Source: an uncultured Eubacterium sp. (GTDB taxonomy: Bacteria > Bacillota > Clostridia > Lachnospirales > Lachnospiraceae). Taken from it: a stretch of DNA of 64,000 bases. The DNA is taken from NCBI GenBank assembly GCA_948579355.1, contig CAPAOV010000012.1:1-64000 (forward strand). The letters are read 5' to 3'. Below, piece by piece: positions 1 to 7,543 of the stretch; positions within the stretch are counted from its first letter, which is position 1, and every line of letters starts with the position of its first letter. The notes under the pieces are model-generated. The model was not told the DNA's origin, searched no databases, and saw only the letters and a program-made list of their open reading frames with translations. The position numbers and the translations under genes were made by a program.

Positions 1-52
1 GAGCACTTGACTTTTAATCAAGTTGTCCGGGGTTCGAGTCCCCGATGCCTCA
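1..52 (+). tRNA. tRNA-Lys (UUU), 3' part
   Basis: Partial tRNA cut by the window edge. An anticodon stem CTTGA/TCAAG encloses a loop with anticodon TTT (bases 13-15). A T-arm CGGGG/CCCCG with loop TTCGAGT follows, then a 7-base acceptor strand ending at base 51 and discriminator A at 52. CCA is not encoded. The 5' half lies outside the window. Confidence 0.93.
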
Positions 53-63
53 TTGAAGAAAAG

Positions 64-95
64 AAAGGAAGTACTGGAAAATGGTACTTCCTTTT
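64..95 (+). terminator. Rho-independent terminator after tRNA-Lys
   Basis: A perfect 11-bp stem (64-74 with 84-94) encloses a 9-base loop and ends in TTTT. It lies 12 bases after the tRNA and should end its transcript. Confidence 0.8.
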
Positions 96-125
96 ACTAT
101 GCCAAAATGTATATTTTGGTTACAT

Positions 126-548
126 TTAGTTACACTTTTTTCTCATCCAAATATGCGGATGACCCTCGTCATCATCGACTTTACTAAATTCCGTATAACC
201 GGCTTTTTTATAAAAAGCACTTACCCTGCATTGAGCATGCAAAATAATAGTGGTGCCTCCAATTTTCTGGATGTATTGTTCTGCCTCTTTGACAATGGCC
301 GAGCCCAGATTTTTTCCCCGATATTCTTTAATGACTGCAAGTCTTCCCAATACATATGAATTCATCTCTGAATCCCAAAATATGCGGCAGGTGGCAACAG
401 GCGTATTGTTTTCGTCATAAATAACAAAATGTACAGCAGTTTCATCTGTATCATCAAATTCCCCTGAGTACCCCTGCTCATTGATAAATACTTTTGTCCT
501 TACTTCTTTTGCGTCGTCAGTAATTCCTTCATATATTTCCATTTTCAT
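126..548 (-). CDS. GNAT family N-acetyltransferase
   Basis: This 140-residue protein fits the compact GNAT fold, which transfers an acetyl group from acetyl-CoA to an amine. The N-terminal pattern VRTKVFINEQG is typical of the ElaA/YjcF-like branch, and R77-GKNLG-82 matches the acetyl-CoA pyrophosphate-binding loop. The C-terminal half has the usual FYKKAGY segment. The start at 548 is chosen because GGAGG lies 11 bases upstream. An upstream ATG at 581 would add 11 residues but has no visible ribosome binding site. No signal peptide is seen, so it is cytoplasmic. The substrate cannot be told from sequence. It is monocistronic and divergent from the MATE gene. Confidence 0.85.
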   Translation of the reverse strand: MKMEIYEGITDDAKEVRTKVFINEQGYSGEFDDTDETAVHFVIYDENNTPVATCRIFWDSEMNSYVLGRLAVIKEYRGKNLGSAIVKEAEQYIQKIGGTTIILHAQCRVSAFYKKAGYTEFSKVDDDEGHPHIWMRKKCN

Positions 549-658
549 CGCAACTGTGACCTCCGTGCTTTCGTTTTTCATATAAGATTATAAACGACAG
601 TTATTAAAAAAGCCAGATAAATGACAGCATTTTCATAAGAAACAACATTTATAAAAAG

Positions 659-690
659 TTGTAGAAATAAGTACAATAGTAAGGTATAAT
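659..690 (+). promoter_or_regulatory. Weak promoter candidate for the MATE gene
   Basis: A perfect TATAAT at 685-690 lies about 55 bases before the MATE start. The best -35 match, TTGTAG at 659-664, has a long 20-base spacer, so only the -10 box is convincing. Confidence 0.35.
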
Positions 691-745
691 ATACAGAAAT
701 ATTGAGTGAACAGAAGCAATCAGGCGCTTCAGAATGGAGATTACA

Positions 746-2110
746 ATGAATGACAGAAGTATTTATCGTCGGGCGTTAAAGCTGGCGGTGCCAATGATGA
801 TACAAAATGGTATTACAAATATGGTTACATTGGTGGATAATGTTATGGTGGGAAGCCTCGGTACTGAGGCGATGACAGCAGTTTCCATTGTGGGGCAGTT
901 AATTTTTGTTTTTAGTCTGGCTGTTTTTGGAGGAATATCCGGACCGGGTATTTATGGAGCCCAATATTATGGTCAGCGCAATATGGATGGATTTCGGAAT
1001 TGTGTCCGCATGAAAATATGGATATGCATGTTTTGTGTTCTTGCCGGATTGGCAGCTTTTATATTTGCCGGAGAGAATCTGATTGGACTTTATCTTCATG
1101 GAGAAAATGCAGCAATTGATACCGGATTGACGATGAGTTATGCCAAACAATATATGGCGGTTATGCTTTTTACGCTTGTGCCTTTTGGCATTACGCAGAT
1201 TTACGCCAGCAGCCTGCGGGAAACAGGCAATAGCGTGAAGCCTATGGTAGCGGGAATCATTTCCGTATTTGTTGATATTGTATTTAATTATCTTCTTATA
1301 TATGGAAAATACGGTTTTCCAGAATTGGGTGTGCGCGGAGCAGCGATAGCAACAGTAATGGCGCGTATTGTCGAGTGTCTTATTGTAATTATTTGGGCTC
1401 ATATTAGAAAAGAAGAACATGATTTTTTACATGGATTATACCGGACGCTGCTTCTGCCGAAAGAATTGATGAGTAAAATGATTAAGAAAGGATTACCAAT
1501 CTTTTTTAATGAATTTCTATGGGCCGGCGGTATGGCGGCGCTGACACAGTGTTATTCGACAAGGGGATTGGAAATTGTAGCTGGACTGACAATTTCTAAT
1601 GCCATCTGCAATTTGCTGAATGTAGTGTTTGTCGCTTTAGGCTCAGCCGTTGGTATTTTGATAGGGCAGACGTTAGGCGCAAGCCAGTATGAGAGAGCAA
1701 AGAAGAATGCTTTCCAGCTTATGTGGTTTACCGGTGCAGTCTGTATTGTGCTGACGGTTATACTCATATCTCTCTCCGGTGTTTTTCCAACGTTTTACGA
1801 TACGACGGAAGAGGTACGAAAGTACGGGCAGTGGTTTATTATTGTGACGGCGTTGTTTTTTCCTGTGCAGGGATTTCTCAATTCCCTTTATTTTACGCTC
1901 CGCTCCGGTGGAAAAACGATAGTTACTTTTCTGTTTGACAGCGTATATACATGGGCGATACCGATACCGTTGGCGCTCTGCTTATGCTTTTATACGCAGC
2001 TTCCGATTCTCGGCGTTTTTGTTATTGTACAAGCGGCGGATATTATAAAACTTATTGTTGGTTATGTACTCATACAAAAAGGAATGTGGATTAGTAATAT
2101 TGTGGAATAG
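746..2110 (+). CDS. MATE family efflux transporter
   Basis: This 454-residue polytopic protein has about twelve hydrophobic segments and belongs to the MATE superfamily of Na+- or H+-coupled exporters. The two halves show the usual MATE repeat, with MVDN-like MVTLVDNVMVG near residue 30 and a loop GPGIYGAQYYGQ near residue 70. The ATG at 746 is preferred over the one at 734, because the bases of the earlier codon form the GGAGA ribosome binding site 5 bases before 746. It exports an unknown substrate, perhaps a drug, metabolite or lipid precursor. It appears monocistronic, and the next gene has its own promoter. A second, distant MATE protein is encoded at 58181-59521. Confidence 0.92.
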   Translation: MNDRSIYRRALKLAVPMMIQNGITNMVTLVDNVMVGSLGTEAMTAVSIVGQLIFVFSLAVFGGISGPGIYGAQYYGQRNMDGFRNCVRMKIWICMFCVLAGLAAFIFAGENLIGLYLHGENAAIDTGLTMSYAKQYMAVMLFTLVPFGITQIYASSLRETGNSVKPMVAGIISVFVDIVFNYLLIYGKYGFPELGVRGAAIATVMARIVECLIVIIWAHIRKEEHDFLHGLYRTLLLPKELMSKMIKKGLPIFFNEFLWAGGMAALTQCYSTRGLEIVAGLTISNAICNLLNVVFVALGSAVGILIGQTLGASQYERAKKNAFQLMWFTGAVCIVLTVILISLSGVFPTFYDTTEEVRKYGQWFIIVTALFFPVQGFLNSLYFTLRSGGKTIVTFLFDSVYTWAIPIPLALCLCFYTQLPILGVFVIVQAADIIKLIVGYVLIQKGMWISNIVE

Positions 2111-2154
2111 TCGCAAGAAAAACAGGCGAGAGTTCATAAAACCTCATAAAAGTC

Positions 2155-2183
2155 TTGAAACATGACAAAAGGGAGATTATAAT
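2155..2183 (+). promoter_or_regulatory. Sigma-A-type promoter of the first chemoreceptor gene
   Basis: TTGAAA (2155-2160) and TATAAT (2178-2183) are separated by exactly 17 bases, about 40 bases before the start at 2222. Confidence 0.75.
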
Positions 2184-2221
2184 AGAAATCAGATAAATAG
2201 ACAATAATGAGGGGGTTGCTT

Positions 2222-4300
2222 ATGAAATCTTTAAAATTCAGAGTGATTCGGAATATAGTCGGCACCGTACTTATTGGAACGTTAATCTGCGGTGCGGTCA
2301 GTATGTTCAATTCACTTTCTGTTGCCAATCAGGATGCAAAAAAAATGTTGATAGATGTGGCGACGGAGAATGGTTTAAAGCTTGATAATTCGTTATCTCA
2401 AATTGAGTCGTCTGTAAATACGCTTGCCAATATGACGATTCGTACGATTGATGATATCGACCGTTTTCAGAAAGATGCCGGATATGTGAAAAAATGTACG
2501 GATAAGCTGCAGGACATTGCACTGGAAAGCGCTGTCAACACACAGGGGGCAATGACTTATTACATACGGTATAATCCGGATTTTACGGAGGCTACCTCCG
2601 GATTATTTGCATCGAAAGAAAGTGTGGATGCTGAATTTAAGTCACTGACTCCGACGGATTTCAGCAGTTACGATAAGGATGATTTAGAACATGTCGGGTG
2701 GTATTATATTCCAGTTAATAACGGTAAACCGACATGGATGGAGCCATACTTAAATTCAAACATTAATGTATACATGATATCCTATGTAGTGCCGATTGTC
2801 ATTGACAATGTTAAAGTGGGTATTGTTGGTATGGATATTGATTTTAAGGAAATGCAGAAACAGGTCAATGAAGCAAAAAGTTTTGGTCATGGATATGGAT
2901 TTCTGGTTAATGCGGAAAATAAGATTATGAGCCATCCGAACGCAAAATATGGGAGCGCTGTGTCGGACATTGATAAAAATCTGCAAGAATTTCTTGCCGG
3001 AGACGATGGCGAATCAGTTTTGGCGTATTCAAACAAAGGTAAAAAGGAATCGGCGGCATTTGTTAATTTGAAAAATGGCATGAAGCTGGTTATGGCAGCG
3101 CCTACTTCAGAAATACAACAATCATCAAAAACGTTGTTTATCTGGATTTGTATCGCCATGTTAGTTGCTGTTCTATATGGATTGTTGGTAGCTTTCCTGT
3201 TTAGCCGCAATCTGGTCACACCGATTCGGCAGTTGACCGAGATTGTAGAGGATACGGCAGATTTGAACTTCCGGCAGAATCCAAATAGTGCAAAATTGAT
3301 TCAAATCAAGGATGAAACTGGAGAGATGGCGCGGGCCATCCGTAAGATGCGCAAGAAGCTGCGCGAGATGGTAAATCTCATTGAGACGACGGGTCTGACA
3401 CTGGGAGATAACGTGACAGATTTGAATGAGAACATGATTAACGTAAACGAAATATGCAGTAACAATTCCGCTACGATAGAAGAATTGGCGGCTGCCATGG
3501 AAGAGGCGGCTAGTGCAACCGACATGGTAAAACATGCGATTGAACAAGTAGACCAGAATGCCAAAGATATTGAGCAGTTGTCCGGAGAGGGAGCGCAAAA
3601 TTCCCTGCAGGTAAAAGAACGGGCAGTTGCACTTAAGAAAATGACGGCGGAAGCCGGAGAGCGTACGACAACGATGTACGAAGAGGTGCGTGGCAGCTCG
3701 AAAGAAGCGATGGAACAGGCGCAGGCAGTCGAGCGAATTAATGAGCTGACACAGAATATTATGGATATATCTTCCCAAACAAATCTTCTGGCGTTGAATG
3801 CCTCCATTGAGGCGGCGCGAGCAGGTGAAGCCGGAAAGGGATTTGCTGTTGTGGCAACAGAGATTGGAAAACTGGCTTCCCAGACGCAGGATGCGGTGAC
3901 GGATATTAATGATATTATCGAACAGGTCAATACGGCAGTATCAGGTCTGACCGACTGTCTGAATAATGCCATGGCTTTTCTGGACAGCACGGTACAGGAA
4001 GATTACAAAAACTTCCAGCATATCGGTGAGAATTATGACGAAGACGCCAGCTCCTATCAAGAGGGAATGGAAAGGATTAATAATGCGATTAAGCAGCTTG
4101 TAAGTGCGATTGCGGAAATTACCTTGTCAACGCAGGAAATTAACGATACGGTAGGAGAATCAGCGGTAGGAGTATCGGATATTGCCGGCAAGACTTGTGA
4201 AATGGCTCAGAAAATTGAAGAAACCGGAGCCTTTATGGATGAAAGCAGAAAGAGCGCTAAAGACCTCAATGGCATTGTATCCGAATTTGAACTGAGTTAA
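2222..4300 (+). CDS. Methyl-accepting chemotaxis protein, Cache type
   Basis: This 692-residue transmembrane chemoreceptor has a first membrane segment at about residues 8-30, an extracellular sensor of about 270 residues resembling a double Cache domain, a second membrane segment at about 308-332, then HAMP and a long coiled-coil signalling domain. The highly conserved hairpin tip QTNLLALNASIEAARAGE lies near residues 520-540 and contacts CheA/CheW. The Cache part suggests sensing of a small ligand such as an amino acid, which would fit the amino-acid ABC transporter just downstream, but that link is inference. The start at 2222 has a GAGGGGG ribosome binding site, whereas the in-frame ATG at 2207 sits on that site. 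A clear terminator follows. Confidence 0.94.
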   Translation: MKSLKFRVIRNIVGTVLIGTLICGAVSMFNSLSVANQDAKKMLIDVATENGLKLDNSLSQIESSVNTLANMTIRTIDDIDRFQKDAGYVKKCTDKLQDIALESAVNTQGAMTYYIRYNPDFTEATSGLFASKESVDAEFKSLTPTDFSSYDKDDLEHVGWYYIPVNNGKPTWMEPYLNSNINVYMISYVVPIVIDNVKVGIVGMDIDFKEMQKQVNEAKSFGHGYGFLVNAENKIMSHPNAKYGSAVSDIDKNLQEFLAGDDGESVLAYSNKGKKESAAFVNLKNGMKLVMAAPTSEIQQSSKTLFIWICIAMLVAVLYGLLVAFLFSRNLVTPIRQLTEIVEDTADLNFRQNPNSAKLIQIKDETGEMARAIRKMRKKLREMVNLIETTGLTLGDNVTDLNENMINVNEICSNNSATIEELAAAMEEAASATDMVKHAIEQVDQNAKDIEQLSGEGAQNSLQVKERAVALKKMTAEAGERTTTMYEEVRGSSKEAMEQAQAVERINELTQNIMDISSQTNLLALNASIEAARAGEAGKGFAVVATEIGKLASQTQDAVTDINDIIEQVNTAVSGLTDCLNNAMAFLDSTVQEDYKNFQHIGENYDEDASSYQEGMERINNAIKQLVSAIAEITLSTQEINDTVGESAVGVSDIAGKTCEMAQKIEETGAFMDESRKSAKDLNGIVSEFELS

Positions 4301-4318
4301 GAGTAAAAGATAAAAAGG

Positions 4319-4353
4319 AACAAGGGGCGAGGTGATAATCGCCCCTTGTTTTG
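4319..4353 (+). terminator. Rho-independent terminator after the chemoreceptor gene
   Basis: A 10-bp perfect GC-rich stem (4321-4330 with 4339-4348) encloses an 8-base loop and is followed by TTTTG. Confidence 0.88.
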
Positions 4354-4394
4354 AGTTTGTGAGGTAAATATCGTGATTATGGAAAGATGGTATA

Positions 4395-4423
4395 TTGCAA
4401 AATCTTGCATTTCATGGTATGAT
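4395..4423 (+). promoter_or_regulatory. Promoter of the amino-acid ABC operon
   Basis: TTGCAA (4395-4400) and TATGAT (4418-4423) have a 17-base spacer. A TGG extension stands directly before the -10 box, giving an extended -10 promoter. Confidence 0.6.
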
Positions 4424-4456
4424 AATCTGACTAATGTAAAATAGGAGGAATGAAAA

Positions 4457-5350
4457 TTGAAAAAATTATTGACATTAAGTCTCGTTTTTGCGATGACAGC
4501 AGTTATGTTAAGCGGATGCGGCAGTACCGATTCCGGTTCTGGTTCTCAGCAGACAGACAACGCTGACAAAGCTGGTGAAGCAAACAAAGTAAAAGTAATT
4601 GATGTAGATTTGACAAAAGAACAATATGCATTTGGCGTGGACAAAGACCAGCCGGAGCTGTTGCAGAAAGCGAATGAATTTATCAAAGAGATTCAGGAAA
4701 ATGGAAAGTTTGATGAAGTCTGCAATAAGTATTTTGGCGGCGCTGAGCCGACGCCAATTAAATCGGCGGAATTAAATCCATCCAAAGACCAGTTAGTAGT
4801 AGCAACCAATGCGGCATTCGAGCCATTTGAGTATACAAAGGGCGACAGTTACTACGGTATTGATATGGAACTTGCCGCTATGCTGGCAGAGAAACTCGGC
4901 AAAGAATTAGTTATTCAAAATATGAAATTTGATGCCGTATGTCTTTCGGTCGGGCAGCATAAATGCGATATTGCCATGGCGGGCCTGACGGTTCAGGAAG
5001 ACCGTAAAAAGTATGTGGATTTTGCCGATTCTTATTACAATGCCTCACAACGTCTGATTGTCAGGGAAGATTGTAAGGAATTTGATTCATGCAAAGATGT
5101 GGCGGCTATTGAGAAGATTTTGAAGACAAAGGATAAAAGCGTCAAAATAGGTGTGCAGACTGGTACAACCGGACAGTTCTATTGCGAGGGTGACAAGAAA
5201 ATGGAATATGAGGGCTTTTCGGTAACGACAAAAGGATATGAAAATGGTTCCCTTGCCGTACAGGATTTGCTGAACAAAAATCTTGACTATGTAATTATCG
5301 ATTCCGCTCCGGCGAAATGTATTACGGAAGCAATTAATAAAGTTCAGTAA
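4457..5350 (+). CDS. Amino-acid ABC transporter binding lipoprotein, apparently circularly permuted
   Basis: This 297-residue lipoprotein has a lipobox LSGC with Cys21 and belongs to the SBP_bac_3 family that captures polar amino acids for import. It starts at TTG with AGGAGGAA 8 bases upstream. The domain order is unusual. Residues about 44-94 (EQYAFGVDKDQPELL through FDEVCNKYF) match the segment that normally closes the C-terminus of this family. The normal N-terminal strand (QLVVATNAAFEPFEY) begins only at residue 112. The protein ends at APAKCITEAINKVQ, where the family would normally continue into the moved segment. This is the pattern of a circular permutation rather than a truncation. 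The permease and ATPase genes follow. Confidence 0.92.
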   Translation: MKKLLTLSLVFAMTAVMLSGCGSTDSGSGSQQTDNADKAGEANKVKVIDVDLTKEQYAFGVDKDQPELLQKANEFIKEIQENGKFDEVCNKYFGGAEPTPIKSAELNPSKDQLVVATNAAFEPFEYTKGDSYYGIDMELAAMLAEKLGKELVIQNMKFDAVCLSVGQHKCDIAMAGLTVQEDRKKYVDFADSYYNASQRLIVREDCKEFDSCKDVAAIEKILKTKDKSVKIGVQTGTTGQFYCEGDKKMEYEGFSVTTKGYENGSLAVQDLLNKNLDYVIIDSAPAKCITEAINKVQ

Positions 5351-5379
5351 ATGGAAACCGTGAATTTATTAGGAAGAGC

Positions 5380-5409
5380 ACATAGGTTCGCAGCAATGCG
5401 AACCTATGT
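5380..5409 (+). promoter_or_regulatory. Intercistronic hairpin between binding protein and permease genes
   Basis: A perfect 13-bp stem (5380-5392 with 5397-5409) has a GCAA tetraloop and no T-run. It sits between the highly expressed component and the membrane component. It is likely to protect the upstream mRNA end or partly block read-through, so that more binding protein than permease is made. Confidence 0.7.
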
Positions 5410-5424
5410 TATATGAGGATTGTT

Positions 5425-6135
5425 ATGGGAAATTTTACAGCGAAGTGGAATCAATTTACAGAGGCTTTCATTGAGCAAAATGGATATGAAAAAGTAATTG
5501 AGGGATTACAAAATACGGTTATTATTGCCGTATTGGGTCTGTTGATTGGAATATTGATTGGTATTATAATTGCCACGGTGCGCGTGGTGCCCAAGTATAA
5601 CTGGATACCTCGTATTCTGAATGGTGTCTGTTCGGTATATGTAGGATTTTTCCGCGGTACGCCGGTTGTTGTACAATTGCTGCTCTTTTATTATGTGCTG
5701 CTTCCCGTTTTGGGATATCATATGACGGGTGTGCAAGTATCAATACTTGTTTTCGGACTGAACAGCGGCGCATACATATCGGAGATGGTGCGGGGCGGAA
5801 TCTTATCGGTTGACGCCGGACAAATGGAAGCAGGCCGCGCGGTTGGTCTCAGTTTTGCAACTACGATGCGCAAAATTGTTATTCCGCAGGCAATTAAAAA
5901 CATATTGCCGACACTGGGAAATGAATTTATTGCACTGATAAAAGAAACGTCTGTTGTCAGCTTTGTCGGTGCGGCGGACTTATACGTGGCATTTAATTAT
6001 ATTGGAAGCAACAGTTATGAGTTTATGGTTCCGTATTTAGTCATGGCGCTCATCTATATTGTACTCGTCATGTTAATAAGTTTGGGGATTAAGATTATGG
6101 AAAGGAGCCTGAGAAAAAGTGATAGACGTAATTAA
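5425..6135 (+). CDS. Amino-acid ABC transporter permease
   Basis: This 236-residue inner-membrane protein of the HisM/GlnP type has about five hydrophobic segments. The cytoplasmic EAA loop is clear (EAGRAVGLS then PQAIKN) and contacts the ATPase. Upstream of it, FFRGTPVVVQLLLFYY is the usual sequence of polar amino-acid permeases. Translation most likely starts at the ATG at 5425, with GAGGAT about 5 bases before it; the ATG at 5413 overlaps that site. The gene overlaps the start of the ATPase gene by 17 bases, so the two are translationally coupled. It would work as a homodimer with the ATPase and the lipoprotein. Confidence 0.94.
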   Translation: MGNFTAKWNQFTEAFIEQNGYEKVIEGLQNTVIIAVLGLLIGILIGIIIATVRVVPKYNWIPRILNGVCSVYVGFFRGTPVVVQLLLFYYVLLPVLGYHMTGVQVSILVFGLNSGAYISEMVRGGILSVDAGQMEAGRAVGLSFATTMRKIVIPQAIKNILPTLGNEFIALIKETSVVSFVGAADLYVAFNYIGSNSYEFMVPYLVMALIYIVLVMLISLGIKIMERSLRKSDRRN

Positions 6136-6952
6136 TTTGCAGAAAAGCTTTGGTGACAATGTAGTCCTTGATGGCATTGACGTAACCATTGACAAGGGTG
6201 ATATCGTAGTAGTTATCGGCCCGTCCGGCTCCGGCAAAAGTACTTTTCTCCGCTGTCTGAACTGTATGGAAGACCCGACCGGAGGCCAGATTATTTTTAA
6301 TGGTGTTGATATCGCAGATATGAAAGTGGATATTAACCTGCACAGACGCCATATGGGAATGGTGTTTCAGCATTTTAACTTATACAACAATAAGACAGTA
6401 TTGGAAAATATTATGCTGGCGCCGGTATTCGTGCAGTGTCAGGATTTGAGAAAGGCAAAACGAAGTAACTTTTTTCTTCCTATTACCAATTTGTTTCGTG
6501 GCAAAGACAAGAAGAGGAAGCCGATAGAAATTACGAAAAGCAAGCGGCAAGTGGTGGAAGAGGCAAAGAAGCAGGCAATGCATTTGTTAGAGAGGATTGG
6601 TTTGCAGGATAAGGCAGATGTGTATCCATCGACATTATCGGGAGGACAAAAGCAGCGGGTAGCGATTGTCCGCTCATTGGCGATGAATCCAGACGTCATT
6701 TTGTTTGACGAGCCGACGAGCGCGTTAGACCCGGAAATGGTCGGCGAAGTGTTAGATTTAATGAAAGCGCTTGCCCAAGAGGGGATGACGATGGTAATCG
6801 TCACGCATGAAATGGGTTTTGCAAAAGAAGTCGCAAATAAGGTACTATTTATTGATGAGGGTAAAATTTTGGAGCAGGAATCACCGGACAAATTTTTTGG
6901 CAGTCCGAAAAATCCTAGGTTACAGGATTTCTTATCAAAAGTATTAGTTTAA
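6119..6952 (+). CDS. Amino-acid ABC transporter ATP-binding protein with an internal insertion
   Basis: This 277-residue ATPase of the GlnQ/HisP type powers the importer. It starts at GTG 6119 behind AAAGGAG. Walker A is GPSGSGKST (residues 34-42), the ABC signature LSGGQKQR lies near 173, and Walker B ILFDEP near 195 is followed by TSALD and a switch histidine (VTHEMGFAKE). Typical members are about 240 residues. The extra length comes from a basic insertion at about residues 103-145 (KRSNFFLPITNLFRGKDKKR and following), located in the helical region before the signature. It overlaps the permease gene, and the nitroreductase gene starts 14 bases downstream. Confidence 0.94.
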   Translation: MIDVINLQKSFGDNVVLDGIDVTIDKGDIVVVIGPSGSGKSTFLRCLNCMEDPTGGQIIFNGVDIADMKVDINLHRRHMGMVFQHFNLYNNKTVLENIMLAPVFVQCQDLRKAKRSNFFLPITNLFRGKDKKRKPIEITKSKRQVVEEAKKQAMHLLERIGLQDKADVYPSTLSGGQKQRVAIVRSLAMNPDVILFDEPTSALDPEMVGEVLDLMKALAQEGMTMVIVTHEMGFAKEVANKVLFIDEGKILEQESPDKFFGSPKNPRLQDFLSKVLV

Positions 6953-6966
6953 AAGGAGGAGACAAA

Positions 6967-7503
6967 ATGGAGTTACAAAAAGTAATCGAGACAAGAAGAA
7001 GCGTCCGCAAGTATGACGCATCAAGAAAGGTGACAAAGGAACAGATATCGGAAATCGTGCAGGCTGCTATTCAGGCTCCTTCATGGAAAAATTCACAGAC
7101 GGCCAGATATCATGTCGTACTGTCGGATGAACTGACAAAAACGATGCTGAGCGATTGTCTTCCGGAATTTAATGCCAAAAATTCAGAGGGGGCGGCGCTG
7201 GTTGTCACAACCTTTGTAGCAGACCGCGCGGGATTTAACCGTGAGGGACAGCCGGATAACGAAGTTGGCAATGGCTGGGGTTTCTATGATTTGGGATTAC
7301 ATAATGAAAATTTTGTCTTAAAGGCAAAAGAAATCGGACTGGATACTTTGATTATGGGTATTCGGGATGAAAAGAAGATTCGTGAAGTACTGCAAATTCC
7401 GGAGGCGGAGACGATTGTGGCTGTGATTGCGCTCGGATATGGCGAGCAGGAGCCGGAAATGCCTAAGAGAAAGAAACCGGAAGACATTGTAACGTACTAT
7501 TAA
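6967..7503 (+). CDS. Nitroreductase family flavoprotein
   Basis: This 178-residue protein matches the compact FMN-dependent nitroreductase fold. The start ETRRSVRKYD is the usual FMN-phosphate-binding arginine-rich segment. APSWKNSQ (about residues 38-45) and the C-terminal VIALGYGEQEPEMPKRK are further hallmarks. Such enzymes reduce nitro groups, quinones or enones with NAD(P)H in the cytoplasm; the true substrate is unknown. An AAAGGAGGAG ribosome binding site precedes the ATG. The gene lies 14 bases after the ABC ATPase gene with no terminator between, so it probably belongs to the same transcript. Confidence 0.9.
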   Translation: MELQKVIETRRSVRKYDASRKVTKEQISEIVQAAIQAPSWKNSQTARYHVVLSDELTKTMLSDCLPEFNAKNSEGAALVVTTFVADRAGFNREGQPDNEVGNGWGFYDLGLHNENFVLKAKEIGLDTLIMGIRDEKKIREVLQIPEAETIVAVIALGYGEQEPEMPKRKKPEDIVTYY

Positions 7504-7543
7504 TCACCGTTTTGTAGTCCATTTTTGAAAGGTTGAACTTGAT

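Noticed and set aside
4301..4456. Possible T-box or amino-acid riboswitch before the ABC operon
   Set aside because: The gap holds only a terminator for the upstream gene and a normal promoter; no specifier loop or antiterminator is seen.
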